Below, one piece after another: positions 12,932 to 27,900 of a stretch of 64,000 nucleotides of DNA. The DNA is taken from contig CM036658.1 in NCBI GenBank assembly GCA_020746105.1, positions 17,778,689-17,842,688 on the forward strand, read 5' to 3'. This DNA is from Trogon surrucura. Taxonomy: Eukaryota; Chordata; Aves; Trogoniformes; Trogonidae. Position numbers and translations under genes: made by a program. The notes beneath the pieces were generated by a model. That model made no database searches, was not told the DNA's origin, and saw only the letters and a list, made by a program, of their open reading frames with translations. Position 1 is the first letter of the stretch; each line of letters opens with the position of its first letter.

Positions 12932-15900
12932 AACTTTGTTCCTTACAGTAGTATTGTATTCTGTGTACGGTTAACGTGGAACCAAAAACCTGACAATACA
13001 CTATTCAGGGTCATTACAAAATTATCTGAGAGGCAACTTGGCTATTAGCTCCCTAGTAGCACTGCCTGACATTGTGACAATGGCTCAAGCAATGATGTTG
13101 TGTTCTTATGCACTCTCCCAGCTCTTAAATCAGGCTTAGGTATTCGGCTGGTAAATCAGTTTAGCTGGTTGCTTTCCTTCTTTTTCCCCACTCCCGACAC
13201 CTGCCTTCTCTTTTTTGTCCCAACACTACCCCATGTGCTTTTCCAGCACAAGCAAATGTGAAACAAACAAGATCGGGGAACAAACCTGGTAGAAAAATGA
13301 AAATAACCTCTTATTTTATTTTAACAGAGTTATTTTTTGGTTCTTTACACAGTCAAGAGCAACACAGAGGTGGTAACAAGTGGCCAGGGAAATATGTATC
13401 AACTACATAAGCTCTTATATACTTCCCAAAAAATTGCTGCAGGGTTTTCAGTGGGATCTTTATGTTAGACCATCTCCTTACTGAAAATTCTGATGTTACC
13501 GCCGGGTAAAGAAAAATACTTGACTTAAAATTCACATACATTAGTAAGGAAGTACATCGTTAGTATGCATTTCTTATCTATTACACGTGAAAGCAAAGGG
13601 AGCCTGTATTGTATAAACCTACATAAGGAGAGAAGGTGTTTGGAAAATCCGCTATGTTTTCCATGAATAATAATATATCATGCTCTGCACAACTCACTTC
13701 CCAGCTCCACTCAGCTGTGTCATGGGTGGCATGCATCTTTTGGTCACATTAACACCAAAAGTGGTGTAACCTCTACCATCGTCATACAATACACGTGCTA
13801 TCAAGCATTTACAGTGGTAATGCAATCTCATGCCAACTCAACAGTCAACCTATGGTCTGGTCAGAAGGTGAAATCTTGATTTGGCTTTTCTGTATCAGCT
13901 ATCAGAATAAAACACCACCACAGAAAAAAAAAAAAAAAAAAGGAAACTTAATTTGAGATGATTAGGGATTTATTTTTCTTAAGGTCACTTTTCTATATTT
14001 TTCCTTTTATGAGGTAAAGTTTCTGAGATAGATAGTCAGGATACTCTCAAAGAGCACTGAGTTGCATGAATCCGAAAACTTACATAGTTTCTCAGTTTGG
14101 TTAGAAGAATATAGTGCTATGATCTCTGAGCTTGGAAATGTTTTTACTTTGATGTTTTATGTTTTGCTCTGCTGAGCCACCATAAATAAGACTCGAGAAG
14201 CCCATTTGCTTCATTTGAGACATTTTAACAGAATACTGAACAAAGCATTAGCTCTTCAAAGAGAACTACTACATAATATATTTATGGATTTAAAAACTAG
14301 TAAATGCTCTGGTTGTATGGATTTATGTGTTGGAGAAAAGAAAGACCTAATGGATGTAATTTATACTAAGCACGTGAGATTGATACCCTTGTTTAGTGAT
14401 GGCAATAATCTATTAATAATTGAAATACAGTTTCATCCCTATTATTTATACATACTCTGCAACATTATTCATATTTATTCTACAATGTTTCATCAGTATC
14501 ATCTTCACATTTCTACTAGTTATATTTTTACAGTGATGTATTTCTAGGCCTGAGTTTGATTTGTCTCCAACTTTGAAATCCATGGGCAACCACAAATTCA
14601 GAAGTTTAATGCAGTGTTTTAGTTTTCCTTAAGAGAGCAGAGCAGGTATTAAAAATCTCCAATTCAAAAAAGCAAATAAATCCTAAATGAGAAATCAAAG
14701 CATTAAAAATCAAACCAGACAAAAAATAATGGGAAAAAAATAACATAAAAGTAAAAAAAAATCTATAGGTACAAATAAATCCTTGGGACAAGATACCTGT
14801 ACTACTTTGCTCATCTTGCTCTGCTCAAACCGCATAAAACTAGTATAAAATCATGTAAAACTTGCAGGGCTTTCTTTCTTACAGATATGTTTAAGCAGGA
14901 TTTATAGCAGGGATCTCAAGTAAATGTATTCACATCTGAATTTCCGTTCAGATGGAAAAAAGAGGCAAAGAAAGGTATATTAACCATCACATCCTGTTTG
15001 ACATGAGACTTTGCAAGACATCAGCAGTTTTGTTTCTGGACATGACCAGAACTACTTTAGACTGAATAGTTTGGTGTCTAACTGCCATAAAAACATACAA
15101 GAAAAACTGGAGGAACTTTTCAGTTCTTTGGCATTCCCACCCAGTTGAATGATGTGATCACATTTCTTGCACACTCTGACTATACTTTTTTAGCTGCTTT
15201 TTCTCAAAATACATGCGGAAGAGGTCCCTCCATTTCACACAACAGCCCAGCAAACAAAGCACTCACATAAGGATGAGTTTCTAGCCCTTTTTGACAAGGT
15301 TTCAAGCCATGAAAACACTCTAACCACCAGGCTATAAGTCATCAGATAATACACAGAAGAAATTTAGGAATATGGACTGTTATCACTTTCTCCCACCAAC
15401 TTACCAGCAAGCTAGCTCTTTCCAGCATAAAAAAAAAAATACTCTTTTACTCAATCTTAAAAACGTGTGCAGGAAACAAGAACACATAGGTGAGCATAAA
15501 GCTGAGGAGCACATGTAAAGGACATGTACAGCATAAACCTTCCATGTTGAAGAGTCCTTGAACAGCACTAAGGAAACTCTAACATATTAAGATGGCCCCT
15601 ACCAACTCCTCAACCCCTTCACAAAGGGATAAAATTTCACCACAGCCCTGCTTTCAGGTTTTTCCCCTTGATTTGCTCAGGATACAGACTTTTGGTAGTG
15701 CTGCTCTAACAGTGTAACAGTCCTGAAATATAGACTACAAAAAGGGAAAAGAAGGCCTTTAGCTCTGCAATTTACATTCCAGCCCTGAGCCACACCTTTG
15801 ACTTCCAGGTATTCATGTTTATTGGTTTGAATTTTCAGTCTTAAGCAGCATCAGGTCGGCATTTCAACATACTCCCATAGACAATACCAGAAGAGCACTA

Positions 15901-18900
15901 ATAAGCCTATCCTTCAAGAACCATCTGATATGAACATTACAGCAATTACTTTACTGCCGTGTTTCATACTGGTTCAGTTTTTAGCTCACTTGTAACTTGG
16001 CGTTAACGGGGTGTTAAATCTTTCAGTTAAAGACAAAAGTTGCAGAGAGACCTTTGCTCTTCACAGATGTACTACTTAAGGATTTGCCTCTCTTCACTTC
16101 CCAGCTGTTAGCGACTGCTTGATTGCTGGAGATTGCCCCTCTTGCAGAGCATTGTGTGTGAATGATGCCTAATCCACTGCTGCAAACCGGCTGCATAAAT
16201 TGAAGCAGTTCATAGTGATTTCAATTAACTTGGTTTATATTGCCTGATCTGGATTAAGGAGCATTCCAGGATCATTTTATCCAGCCACAACCATGAGAGA
16301 TGGAGATTTCAAACCAGCCAAGAAACACACACAGAGAAAGCAGGCAGTAATATCTTTAGCTGATCATGGTGCACTCAGAAAAGAATAGCTGTTCATAAAA
16401 TAAAATGCAGTTTCAGAGGCAGTAATAATTGAGCTTTCCATTGCTAAATTACCAGATATTATGAATGTGATCTGAATCAGGTGTGAACATATAATCACAT
16501 TTTTATCAAATCAGCTATAGTAAGCTATCTCTGATCCAATAGAAAGTTAGGGAATTATGACAAATTATGTTTGATCAAAAAAAAAATTGGCCTAGAAATA
16601 CACAGACAAAATACATTAAAACACTTTGGGTGGGGAAAGTGAATTTATATTGATTTTGTGATTTGTATCATAGTAATGCAGGTTTTCGATTTATGTGCAA
16701 GTATCCCAAATCAAATTTGCCATCTCGTGGAACCACAAGTTGACAAAAGCTTATTCTAGGGTTTGTTGGGGAGGGGAAGGTGGTGATCTAGTCTATTTTT
16801 ATTTATTTTTTTTTCTGTAAAAGCGTTCATACTTACTATATTTTTGAAGGGTTCAGTGATCCCCTTCTATAGCAACAAGGGCAAGTTCATAGAGCAAATA
16901 GGGGTGGGCGCAGCCCCTGTTTATCAATGGAGCTATGGAGTCAATAAGGGTGACTGAAGGAAAACCTGCAACAGCCTTGCTTGTATGAAAGACTGTCTTA
17001 CCTCATATTTAAACCCATGACAGTTAAACACATTGAGATCATTGGGACTGTAACCAGAGTAAGAAACATCTCATAACAGGAAAAAAGGACCAGAACTTGA
17101 TACATTTGTACCTCAATGCAGTTATTGATTTAATCTGCATGGAAATCTTTCCACATTGCTTTGATTTTTATATTCTTTTGAAATATTCTGACCCACTTTC
17201 CTCAAAGCACACACTCCCCAAAATATAAGAGAAGAGCAAATACTTCCGTTGTTGATGTCTTTGTCATCATCATTGATCATATGTGTAAGTAAAACTGTGG
17301 ATTGAACACTGACTCAGGAAACTGTCTTACATCTTAAAGATCAAACATCTTAAAACTTTTATTATCAAAAATAATAATGCTGCTTGGGGCAGATGATTGC
17401 AGGGAAGACTTAGATTTTCCTTAAGCATTGCTTGCCATATCCATTTTGCCTTACCTGTTGTCATTAGACTAAAATATCCAACTGAATGATGAGCCAAAAC
17501 AAAAGTCACTGAGCCAGTTGTTCCTGGTATAGAATGGAAAACAAACCCAGATTAGAATTTTGAATTGACCATTTTAAAATTAAAAAAAAAAATCTAGGAT
17601 GAATATCTCTTGGGCTATGCAAGATTTATATTCCTAGTCCAGTTTCAGATGAGAATTTTATCTCAGCAATTTTACCAGCCTCTCTACGTCACTGTAGCCC
17701 CTTTAAACACTTAAGATTAAAGGAAATCCAGACTCCTAAAGATGCCTTTAGACAAGGGAAATCTGTTTATGGAGAAAGGCCTTGCCTTGCAAGTTGTATG
17801 AATGTGCTGAGGAATAGTGGGAGATAGTTGCAAAATCTCTCCTCGGCTGATCCAGAACAATTTTTGATTGACAGGTGAGACAAAACTCTCTGCTTCCTGG
17901 CTACTGGCTTATGGTCCTCTCATTCTGTGCAAATTCTGAAGATAATACAAAAGGGTACATTACTTTCTGTCTGGGAAAAGCAGAGAAACAAGGAAGTAGT
18001 TGAGGACTGCTGCTTGCAGTGCAAATATTCTAGCCTCCACATGCTCACCTGTTCGATTTTTTTGGGGAGGGGTGCGGTTGTTTTATGTTGATTTTGTTGT
18101 TTGGGTTTGGTTGTTGCTTTTTCTTTGTTTGTTTACTGCTTTTTTTTTTAAAATCCTACTATTATTTCAATATTTCCTATATGCACTAAAGAGAATCTGG
18201 GCTTGAGTAAATTAAGTTATCCAAATACTCAAGAAAACACTGCAAAATCCAGAAGAGAGTTGAAAACTTGCAGACACTTTTTATGACTGAGTTTTGCACC
18301 TCTAGATTAGGTTACTGGGACCTATGTACTATGAGTATCTTTGTAAATCAAGTCGTTATCCGCTTTACACTCCCTTCAGATATCCTTTCCTACTACAACA
18401 TAAAAAGGCAACTTATTTTTCTGCTCCAGTAAAGCAGAACATACCATTACACACTCTGTAGCACCATCTGCTGGTACCTGGTCAATTCTTTAGCTACTAG
18501 AGTGATTTTTATTTTTTTTCGGTGAGCGACTTTGTATTTTCTGTGATTCAGAGACTTGTCCGAGCAATGTTGGGGGGGAAGGGGTTGATACTTTAATAAA
18601 AAATGGAAAAGTTGACTAAATCAAGAAAAGTGCTGCATTTCATAAAAATATTCATAGAATTTCTACCCACCCTCAGCATATGCATTAAGTAGCTATCTCA
18701 ATTTTACAGCTCACCCTTAAAATGCACGTATATCTCAGAATGTGCAAGACAGCTCAAAAGCTATAACAACTCAGCTTTGAAGGCAGTCAAGGGCAACAGG
18801 GACTTGGCTATGTAGACTCACTTGGGAGGACAGCAAGAGAAGATTAAATGAGATGCAAGAGAATAAGTGTGGAATGGAGTCTTAATAAACTATGTAGGTT

Positions 18901-21900
18901 TGTCCCACAATGGTCGTTGCTATTACAGCTCCAATATGGCACAATAATCCACTTTTCAAAAGTGGTGCCTAGGGAGACAACAGGGGGCACTGTTACTAAA
19001 TTTTCCTTCCAGTGTCACCAATGTTTGACCTGCCTACATATTGAAAACAGTTGGTTAGGAGTTTCTACTTGAAACGGCTTTTCATAAAGTATTTTTAAAT
19101 GTAGCCTATGAAAACTGAAATGTTGCATGATCACAGCCCAACAAAACAAAACAGGAAGGGTTGTATACTCTCTGGGGTCTTCTAGCTAGCTCAGTGAACT
19201 GCCTACAGGGCTGGAGCCACCACAGGCTGCAGTTCTGAGGTAGCACCATCACCCTTCTAGGCAGCTGGGGCTGGACAGAGCCTCAGCTGTAGGTTTCAGA
19301 ACAGCTAACCTTCTCATTGGGAGAGACACAGCCAAGCCAAGAAGCTCAGAATGTGGATTCCCAGAAGAAATAATAAAAACCCCCACAACTATACGGTAAA
19401 TAAATTACTTTAATAACTAGTAAAGAAAGGTCCTCAAGTTCTTCATCCTGCTGGAAATGCTGGAAAATCTATTTAATTTTTCCAAGTACAAAGAACATTT
19501 TTAGAAATTTCCATGGAGGAGAATTTCAGTTTCCGAAGTGTTCTGGCACTGAGCAAGATTGCTCAATGAATTGCTGTCTTCCTAAATCCTGCCATTGCTA
19601 GTCATTCTTTTGGGAAAGTAAAAGGGGCCAAAGCTCTCCTCTCGCTCTCCCCAAACATGCATACACACTCATCTTAATATCTCCTGGAGCCATAGTGATT
19701 TCAGCAAATGTTTTCAAAGGGCCCTGCAACTTGTGAATTTTGATTAGTTCAACTCCCAACTCCCAGCAGTATTGCTTCACTTAGCATAAATTATTAATTT
19801 ATTACAGAGCATTTCAAGGGGACAGAGGAATAATTCAGCTGGATAAAGACATCAACTGCAACGAGGAGAGTGAAACTCCCTTGTAGTGAGAGGGGAAAAT
19901 TTCTGTTTGCAGCTTTTCAGATGAAAACAGGTGGAGGGGTGACAAATGTGAAAACTTCCTTACTTCATCCCTAATTTAATCCCTTGGTGGATCAGATCCA
20001 CAGTAGATAAAAATAAGCAATATTAAATACATGCTGCTTTACAACAGCTGAAGTCTTCTTCTAGCATTTTGGGGTGGCTCAGTTGTTTTCTTACGTGATT
20101 TTCTTCTACTTCCTGACTTTATTTTTTAGAACAAAATTCCAACATGAGGAAAGCCACACTATAACATGGTTTTATTACATACTCAAAGCTGTGAAAACCA
20201 TCTGATGTTCTCCTCTGAAATAAGCAGGAAAGCAGAAACAAAATTTGGGGAGAGATGGACCCTAAAACATTTTTGTTGTTCTAATGTACTGCAAAAATCT
20301 GATTCCATTAAGGAAAGAGAATATCTACCCAGAATAAATGCCTAGCATTTCACGGTTTTACCAAGCGCCAGAATGTAGCTTTTACTATTTGCACCACAAA
20401 CACTTGCATCTGCTGTTCACATTTGCAAAAAATAAACAAAAAGAAGAGAAAATGCAATCAAACCAAGCATTTCCACAAATCTTATTTGATAATAGGGTAG
20501 GATTGAAAGTATGTCACAGCACAGAAGTTTCAGAACACAGATATTGGTACACATATGCCAAAGTATATGTATATTATGTATACTTCTTGGCCGCTGTTGT
20601 TGCATTGAGCTAGGGTTCCATTGCCAATCCACCAAAAATAGCTTCTTGCCACCTTTATACCTCTGCCCTTTGTGTACGGCTTTAGCAGGAGGCTGCTTCT
20701 GTCATCTGCACAGACTAGGCAGTCTCAGAAAACTATGTCCCAAGGTATCACCAGGGGCAAGTCAGCAGTAACTTGTGCTGGAAGCTGTCCCTTATTGCAC
20801 TTGGGGACTGCTCTCCTTTATTTACCTGTTTAGAGATATTTTGCAGCACCAGCAAGTTGTATTCCCCTCAAGGCAATAATCATAGGAGGCTACTGCTGTC
20901 ATAACAATCCCACCTTCATTCTTAATCAATATAATCCAGATCAATGTTATCAGCTGCATTTTGATTGATTTCAAATAACAGTTCACTTTTGTCCTGAGAT
21001 TGAGCAGATAGGGTCAGTGAGAGGTCCTGAGGCAGAAAGTCAGCAATAAACAGGAAAATAAAATATCTGAAGAAAACAACAGTAGAAGAGTAAATCATAT
21101 ATACTGTCCCTCCACTCCTCTTCCTCTACGCTTCTCTCTTTTCTGTCCTACCCCACTGACACTCGCCCCAGCAACCAAAAATACTCATAGCTTTCTGAAG
21201 ACTGCACGGGAAACCACAGGGCTAATGGAGCTATTGTTACAAGAACCCAATGCAAATACTGCCATCAAGTGCCCAGCAGACCTGTTTGCAGTGCAAGCTC
21301 TTCCATCTACAGCCACATGCAGAGATCTGGATGTTAATACACCAGCCATGGATGCTCTTACATGAGTATCTCTGGTGCAGTACCAAATAGTTAATGAATG
21401 TGGGCATACAGGTAAGTGCAACCATCCTCCTGGAGAAAACATAGCTGCATTAGAGTTTAAAAAGTGCAGCCAGGATAGGAAATCATTCTCCCACAGCCTG
21501 GCTTCTGCGACTGTAAGGTCTATTCCATTTCCTGACATGCCCCAAAATTCAATTTAAACCCTCTTTCTTGATTCAGCACTTAGGTGTGCTGGCAAGGTCT
21601 TCAGGAGAAAGGACACTTAAACCTATGGGATTGTTGCCAGCATCCGCATGGGCTGGCGTTAATGTGAGGTATCTCAGTCAATACCCTGACTGTGCCACAG
21701 CATGGGCCTACAATGCCTGGGAGGCGCGCCCAGCCACCTGGTGACACAGCCCACCCAAAGGAAGGGACCAGCTCCTGGACCTCATCACTTCTTGCCACCT
21801 GCTTATGTGCGAGATGAGACTCCACTGCCAGCCTGGCCTTCTGGCTCACTGGTACGAAGCACTTTTCCCCTCCTTAACTTTTGAGCTTATGGGCCAGTTT

Positions 21901-24900
21901 CAACTAAATCTGGCAGAAGAGAGACGCTTTTTGAAAATTCCTGGGTTTCAGTGAAAAATAGAAACCCTAGCTGAGATTTTTCTTATCATTCTTGTGAGGT
22001 GACTTATCCATAATAAGGATTGGGAATTGATGTCTTCTCATTACCAGTAATCATGCTTGCATCTTTCACTCTGTGTTACTTTAAGCAGTTTATATACAAA
22101 GAGTGCTTTGCAGCCATCAAAAAATCTGTATCCTCTGTCTTTTGAGGGAACCAAGTACAGGCAACAATTGTCAGTAAGAAAAGCAGGAGCAGAGAAGACT
22201 TCTAGCTCAATAGACTTGAAGGGAACTACTTGTGGACAGAAATCGTGCAACTTTTGAAGCTTAAGAAGCACCGGGACAGGAGATATGAAGTTGAGAGGCA
22301 AGGAAAGAGATTTAAGAAAAGGTGGTGTTAAAATATTGGGAAAAACAAAGGAATTTAGGAGGAAATTACAGTAAATAAATCTGGAGATTAAAGATAAAGC
22401 TCAAGGTAAAAACAATTGAGAGATGGGATGGAATAAATAGTTTCAATATTCTATAAGGCTTAAAGGTGAAGACTAATAATATGATTATGATGTAGGAACA
22501 TAATCAAATAATCAATGTGGTGTTTCTAAATGTGATCCAAAACACTAAACCAGAAGCTAATTTTATAGGCAGGAATGGGTTAGATTATTCTTTGTGTGTA
22601 AAATATCCCTATTATGGTAATTAGTGTAACTAGCCATAGCTTAATTTAGAGATCCTTATACCAAGAAAGAGAGAAAATCCATACTCAGGAAGACTAGACA
22701 TATAAACAAGCTAAGAAGTGATTTAATATAAGTACTGGAAAGAGGAAGATTACACCTGGCATAAGTATGAGACACGAGGGTGAAACCGGGGGGAGGTAGA
22801 TTTCAGTGCTGGGAGAGGAGGAAGCAGGCAAGGATTTGGCTGCTGCTGTGCCTCAGCAGAGGATCTAGGACTAGGGATAATGTGTCCATCCAGGTGCCCT
22901 CATAGACAGTAAGGGAAGACAGCACCATCTTTCAAGTCAAACTTCGACTCTTGGCAGGAAAACTGAAGCAAATGTACACAAGGCAATGCATCTATCTGTT
23001 TGCATGGACCAGATATCTTTTGTTCAGTTGTTTGGTCAGGGAGTGGAGGCATAATGAGTAATCACGTACAAGTAACAGGAAGAATAATGTTTATATTCAC
23101 TTTTTCAAAGGCAGCTCCAAAGACCAGTGCTTACTAACAGTGTCACTTCAGGATAAACTGAGAATTTCTGTTCTCCGGTGTGTGGCCTATCTGGAGAACA
23201 CTACACATGTATTGAATTTCTGCTACCAAAAAATGTTACTCTTCTGCTTAGAATGAGATAATTTATCAGAGCTTGTTCCCTCTCCCAGGAAAGAAAGGGG
23301 GCAGGGAGTGCACCTGACCTTTCGTAGTTCTCCACATCAATCACCGCTATGACTGTAATACAATTCCCACACACTACAGTTTGGTGCCGTCGGACAATCT
23401 CATGTACGGCTGGTGCAGGGCAGCTCTGAGAGATCATTTGTTTCCAGTGGAACTTTTAAATATGCTTTAAAGTACTTAAGTGCAAAGCTTTGTAAAATGA
23501 ATGATCCATCAGAAATAATTAGAGCTGCTGCTAGAGGAGTTGGATAGTCAGTCAGAAACAGATGTGTCATGCATTTAACTTACTGGTTTTGCGTGACCTG
23601 AAGAGTCAGCTTTACTGATAGATGCTTTGAGTTAGATGATAGTTAGCAACTCCAGAGAGTGTCAGTGGGCAGTTGGTTCACATGACAAAAAGCCACAATG
23701 CATAGTAAGAACAAGAATGGGAAGAGAATTAGCAAGTACTTTTGCAGTGGTTATAGGGAGTCACTCTATTCACCTAGCAGGGCTTTTCTTCATGTGGCCT
23801 TCACTATTCAACTTGTATTTCCTGGTGTTCTGGTGTACAACGTCTTTTATCTCATTATGTTCTGCACCTGATTCCATTATTAACTAGAACATCTTGCTCC
23901 GATGTTCCTTCCTGTTTTTAAATTAATTCTTTACTTTTTAGTCCAATGGTAAATACTTTCATTTCCCCCACACTGCTTCCTTTAAGCAACATGTTACTCC
24001 TTATACAGACTCAATACGATCCGTTTGTATCCCACTGTGATATGTTCGGGATATATGATTAAGGTCTGGAAATGAAGCCTGGAAGGATTTTAGCTTTACC
24101 TTCTTCACAGTACTCTCCTTCCTCTCCTACTTCTTCAAAAGGTCTTATTTATTCACCAGTAACCCTCAAGGATCCCATAGACCTACATAGGCCAAAATAT
24201 ATGGAATTTAAAGACATGCAATAAAATTGCAACCTCAATAATACATGCCAAAATTAAAAGGAACTGCATGAGCATAGAGGATGAGAAGACTAAAGTGAGC
24301 AGAAGACTTCTCTGTCTAGAAGTTTTGTCTTTGTCTGATTTAACTATCGGCATAGTACAAAAGTGTTTCTAGTGCAAGCTACATCAACATGGACTTGCTA
24401 ATTCTTCTTTGGTAACATCATGTGTGGGTCTCGGTGGCATAGCTCAGCTAGAGGGAGCTATGTTTTTGAAAGCCGGGGGGAAAAGCGCACTTGTAGTATC
24501 GTGAGGTAGGACAGATGAGGTTTTGTCCATCAGAAATGTAAGGAAAAATTGTCTTCAGGTTACGTTGCGTCTGTTTTGTGATTAGGTTGCCTTGCCTGGC
24601 ACTATATTTAAGAAATCTAGAAAGGTCACTATGTCAGAAAACAAAAAAAAAGGTACTACTGAACCATCAGTACGTGCACCCTGAAATATGGAAACATTAT
24701 AATGAACACGTGAGGCAGAAGCTTTGGATTTTTTTCTTTTGGAAGTATAATAAAACAAGATCTGCAAAAAAAGAGACTGCAAATACAAACTTCCCATGAA
24801 GAGATTAGTTGTGTCAACAAAAGATCTATTGGCTAAGGGAGGAATCTTTTGGACAATTAAGGTACTGATTGTCTAAATCCACTCACATCCTGTTAAATCC

Positions 24901-27900
24901 TTTGCCTTGACAGACAAGTTGTAGTTTTGTGTTTCTTGGACTTTAAAGATGTATATCCTGAATTCTTTGCTGGGGATGGGGCATTGCGACTCCTTATACT
25001 AAACTGTGCCTAGAATACATATTTTTTAATCTTAGGCATAATTTCAGGCTTGGTGTCTTGCAAGACAGGTTTAACTGTTTGCCAGAAAAAACAGTGCACG
25101 GGAAGAGTGAAATGGTTCTGCTTGGATGACACAGGGCACAAGCATCTCCAAGCTCCAACACAGAGTTCATTTCAGCTGGAAGAACTGGTCTGAGCAACAC
25201 CACTGTGGTGCTGAGGCAACTTAGAGCTGCCCCTAACTGTGCTCTCAGCCAAGTGCTCCCTGAAATGCTATCAAGATGGTAATAGCTTTAGCTATGTTAA
25301 CAGCAGTATGTTAACAGTGGTGTTTAGCCACCATTGACCCCTCTGTCTCCTCAGGTACCACAAAGGTCTGAACTTCTAAATATCCATTAAAAATTCAAAA
25401 GAGCATTTTAAAATATGCCCTTTCCTCCCCAGGCGGCAGCAGTTTAAAAAAAAATGCCCTGGAGTTCAAACTGAGTGCACGTTGCCCTTGGCTGGTGTAG
25501 TATTTCATAGCCCAAGGAGCTATTTTCTATTCTGAAGCATATTTTATTTCAATTTCTGCATCTGGTTCAGTAAATGTAAAATACACAGATAGGGAAAATA
25601 TCAAGGGGTGTTTAATCATGTTTAAGTATTTAAAAAAAATGACTTCCCAATATTCAAAGGGGATGTGTTTTGTTGGGGTTTTTTTGAGAGAAGTTTTGAT
25701 GTTCTCATTTATTTGAAGTTGCATTCAGCACTGGAGACATGACCTTTAACGGAATCACACTGGGTAATGCCATTCTATCAAGCAGAGACATGCTGTATCA
25801 TCTCTAGTACACATAGGGAACCAGCATGGGGGAGAGGTTTAGCCCTGTTACTTCAAGTTAATAGGTTATATTCAACCTCATTTGTTTTCAAGACTTTATC
25901 TTCCATACTGGGTTTGGTTTTGAAGTTTTGTTCTAGCTGTGAACCTATGGGATATTTATTCAAAACCACAAAGTATGTGCTTGTTCATTCATTCCACTGA
26001 ACTTGAGATGTGTAAGTAAAGTAGGATTGCTTAATGAAAACGTGTGATGAGTAGCGTATTTTCCATCCCCTCAGAGTACATACCAGTCTATAAAAAAAAT
26101 CAGCCAAGAAAAACAATTTAAAACAAAACACAAGGCTAAAGGTAAGAAGTTTGCCCCAAAACAGCTTGTATGAGTATAGTCCTTTAACCTGACCAAGTCC
26201 AAATTCTTTCTCTACTTCTTCTTGAAAGCACATAGAGCTCCAATTCTTGGATATGCCTTGTCATCTGTACTAGATGAAAACCAGTTCTAGTACAAGTTCT
26301 AGTTCTAGAAAAACAGTTCTAGTACAATACAAGATGAAAGGTGTTTAGGGTGATATGCACTCCAATCCTTCCTACCATATTTCTTGTGTTAGCGAGAAGG
26401 CTCTAACGCTGGAGGAATGGGAGTTGATGCTCCTGGTCAGAGCAGTAAATTAAGGGACAATCCTTAGCTCTATTATTTTGAGAATATAAGCTTGCTGAAT
26501 TGATGCTGAGCAAAAATAGATGGATAAAAAAGGAAAGACAGGACCTTTTGTTGCCAGTTACGATAGACTTACAGAGACATCAGTGTTAAATCTCTCACCA
26601 GCGCTTCCGTTTTTCAAATTCAGGTAACAAGGATTGCAGGTAAATACAAAGTACTGTGTAAAAATGTTTAACCTCACTGTGATGATGCCAGTTCAGGGAC
26701 TACAGTCAACTGAGCACTCTGAGTAGCACAAGCTACTCTGGTTGTGACTTTCACAGCAGTAAAACTTTGTTGCCTTCTTAATGAGAGTCTCCGCAGGGAA
26801 CCACACTGAGCCCTGTATACTTACACTGTTTCTAAATTAGGTTGGATTCCAATGCAAGGAGTGTAAGCACAGAGTTTTTCTGTGATGTCCTTTCTATTAC
26901 CAAATAAGTGAGTGTTCCTACTGCCTCGTTTAAGCTTCTGCAGTTTCAAGCTCCAGAAACACTATTAAGTGTGTCAAGGAAGTAATAACCACAGTTATTG
27001 CTGTGCTATGGGTATGGATTTTTCTTGGAGGCAGACATCTAAGTACTTTCAGGACTCTTGGTCAGGTTCTGCAGATTTCTGATCCATGACTGCCCCCTTT
27101 CTGGTCCTTTTGAAATAAGAAAAAAATGTTTGTTGCTAGAGCTTAAAAATCAGTACTATACTTCAGCTTACATTGCACTGACAGTTCAGAGAAACACCTA
27201 CTTATGTAAAAAGCACTTCAGGAGGTAGGTAAGTATCGTTGTTTGGGTCGTAACAGGAACAAACAATCATATAATAAATACGGAAATATTCATAAGTTAT
27301 CAGATCCTGACCACACTTTTAAACAGGTAGAAATAATTGAGCAACGTTGCTTTATAGCAGAAGATTTTGTTTCAGGAGGAAGACTCCCTGAGTTTTACAG
27401 ACATTGACGGAGTGCTGATTACAAAAATAATTTATTGTGATCTTTTGCATAGACAGGGTAATGTTTGAATGGAGAACTGTGCAGATGGTGCAGGACTCCC
27501 TATTGCAAGTGTTGTAACACTGGATCAGATAAGAGTCTCCTCAGTTCCCCCCAGCTTTAAATGAGGTGAATTTTTACAGCCTTAAGGATCCTACTCAGCC
27601 CTATTAGCAGGATAAATACTCCACCAAGTGCATGTTCCTGCTCCACGGTCTGTTTTTTAAGTACCTGCAAAACACATTCTATCTTATCTGTGCACAGAAG
27701 ACTATGCTAGCTTAACAATCCTAAACATATAGGAGCAGTTTCTATTGCCTATTTAAATTCTCTTATCTATGCACATTTTGGTGAACTCCTTTCTCTGCAG
27801 CAGGAGCTGCTGGGGAAACCTCCAGCTTTAGCCAGTTTCTCCACCCAGGTTGTTAATTGACACATCTCAGCGTGCTCATAGTGCCTATCCACTGGTCTCA

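Noticed and set aside
14206-14547. 113-codon open frame
   Set aside because: AT-driven composition, no family resemblance, no splice or promoter context.
21185-21538. 117-codon minus-strand open frame
   Set aside because: No domain resemblance and no supporting signals.
24425-24520. GGCATAGCTCAGCTAGAGGGA as a tRNA-like A box
   Set aside because: No matching B box or arm pairing downstream.
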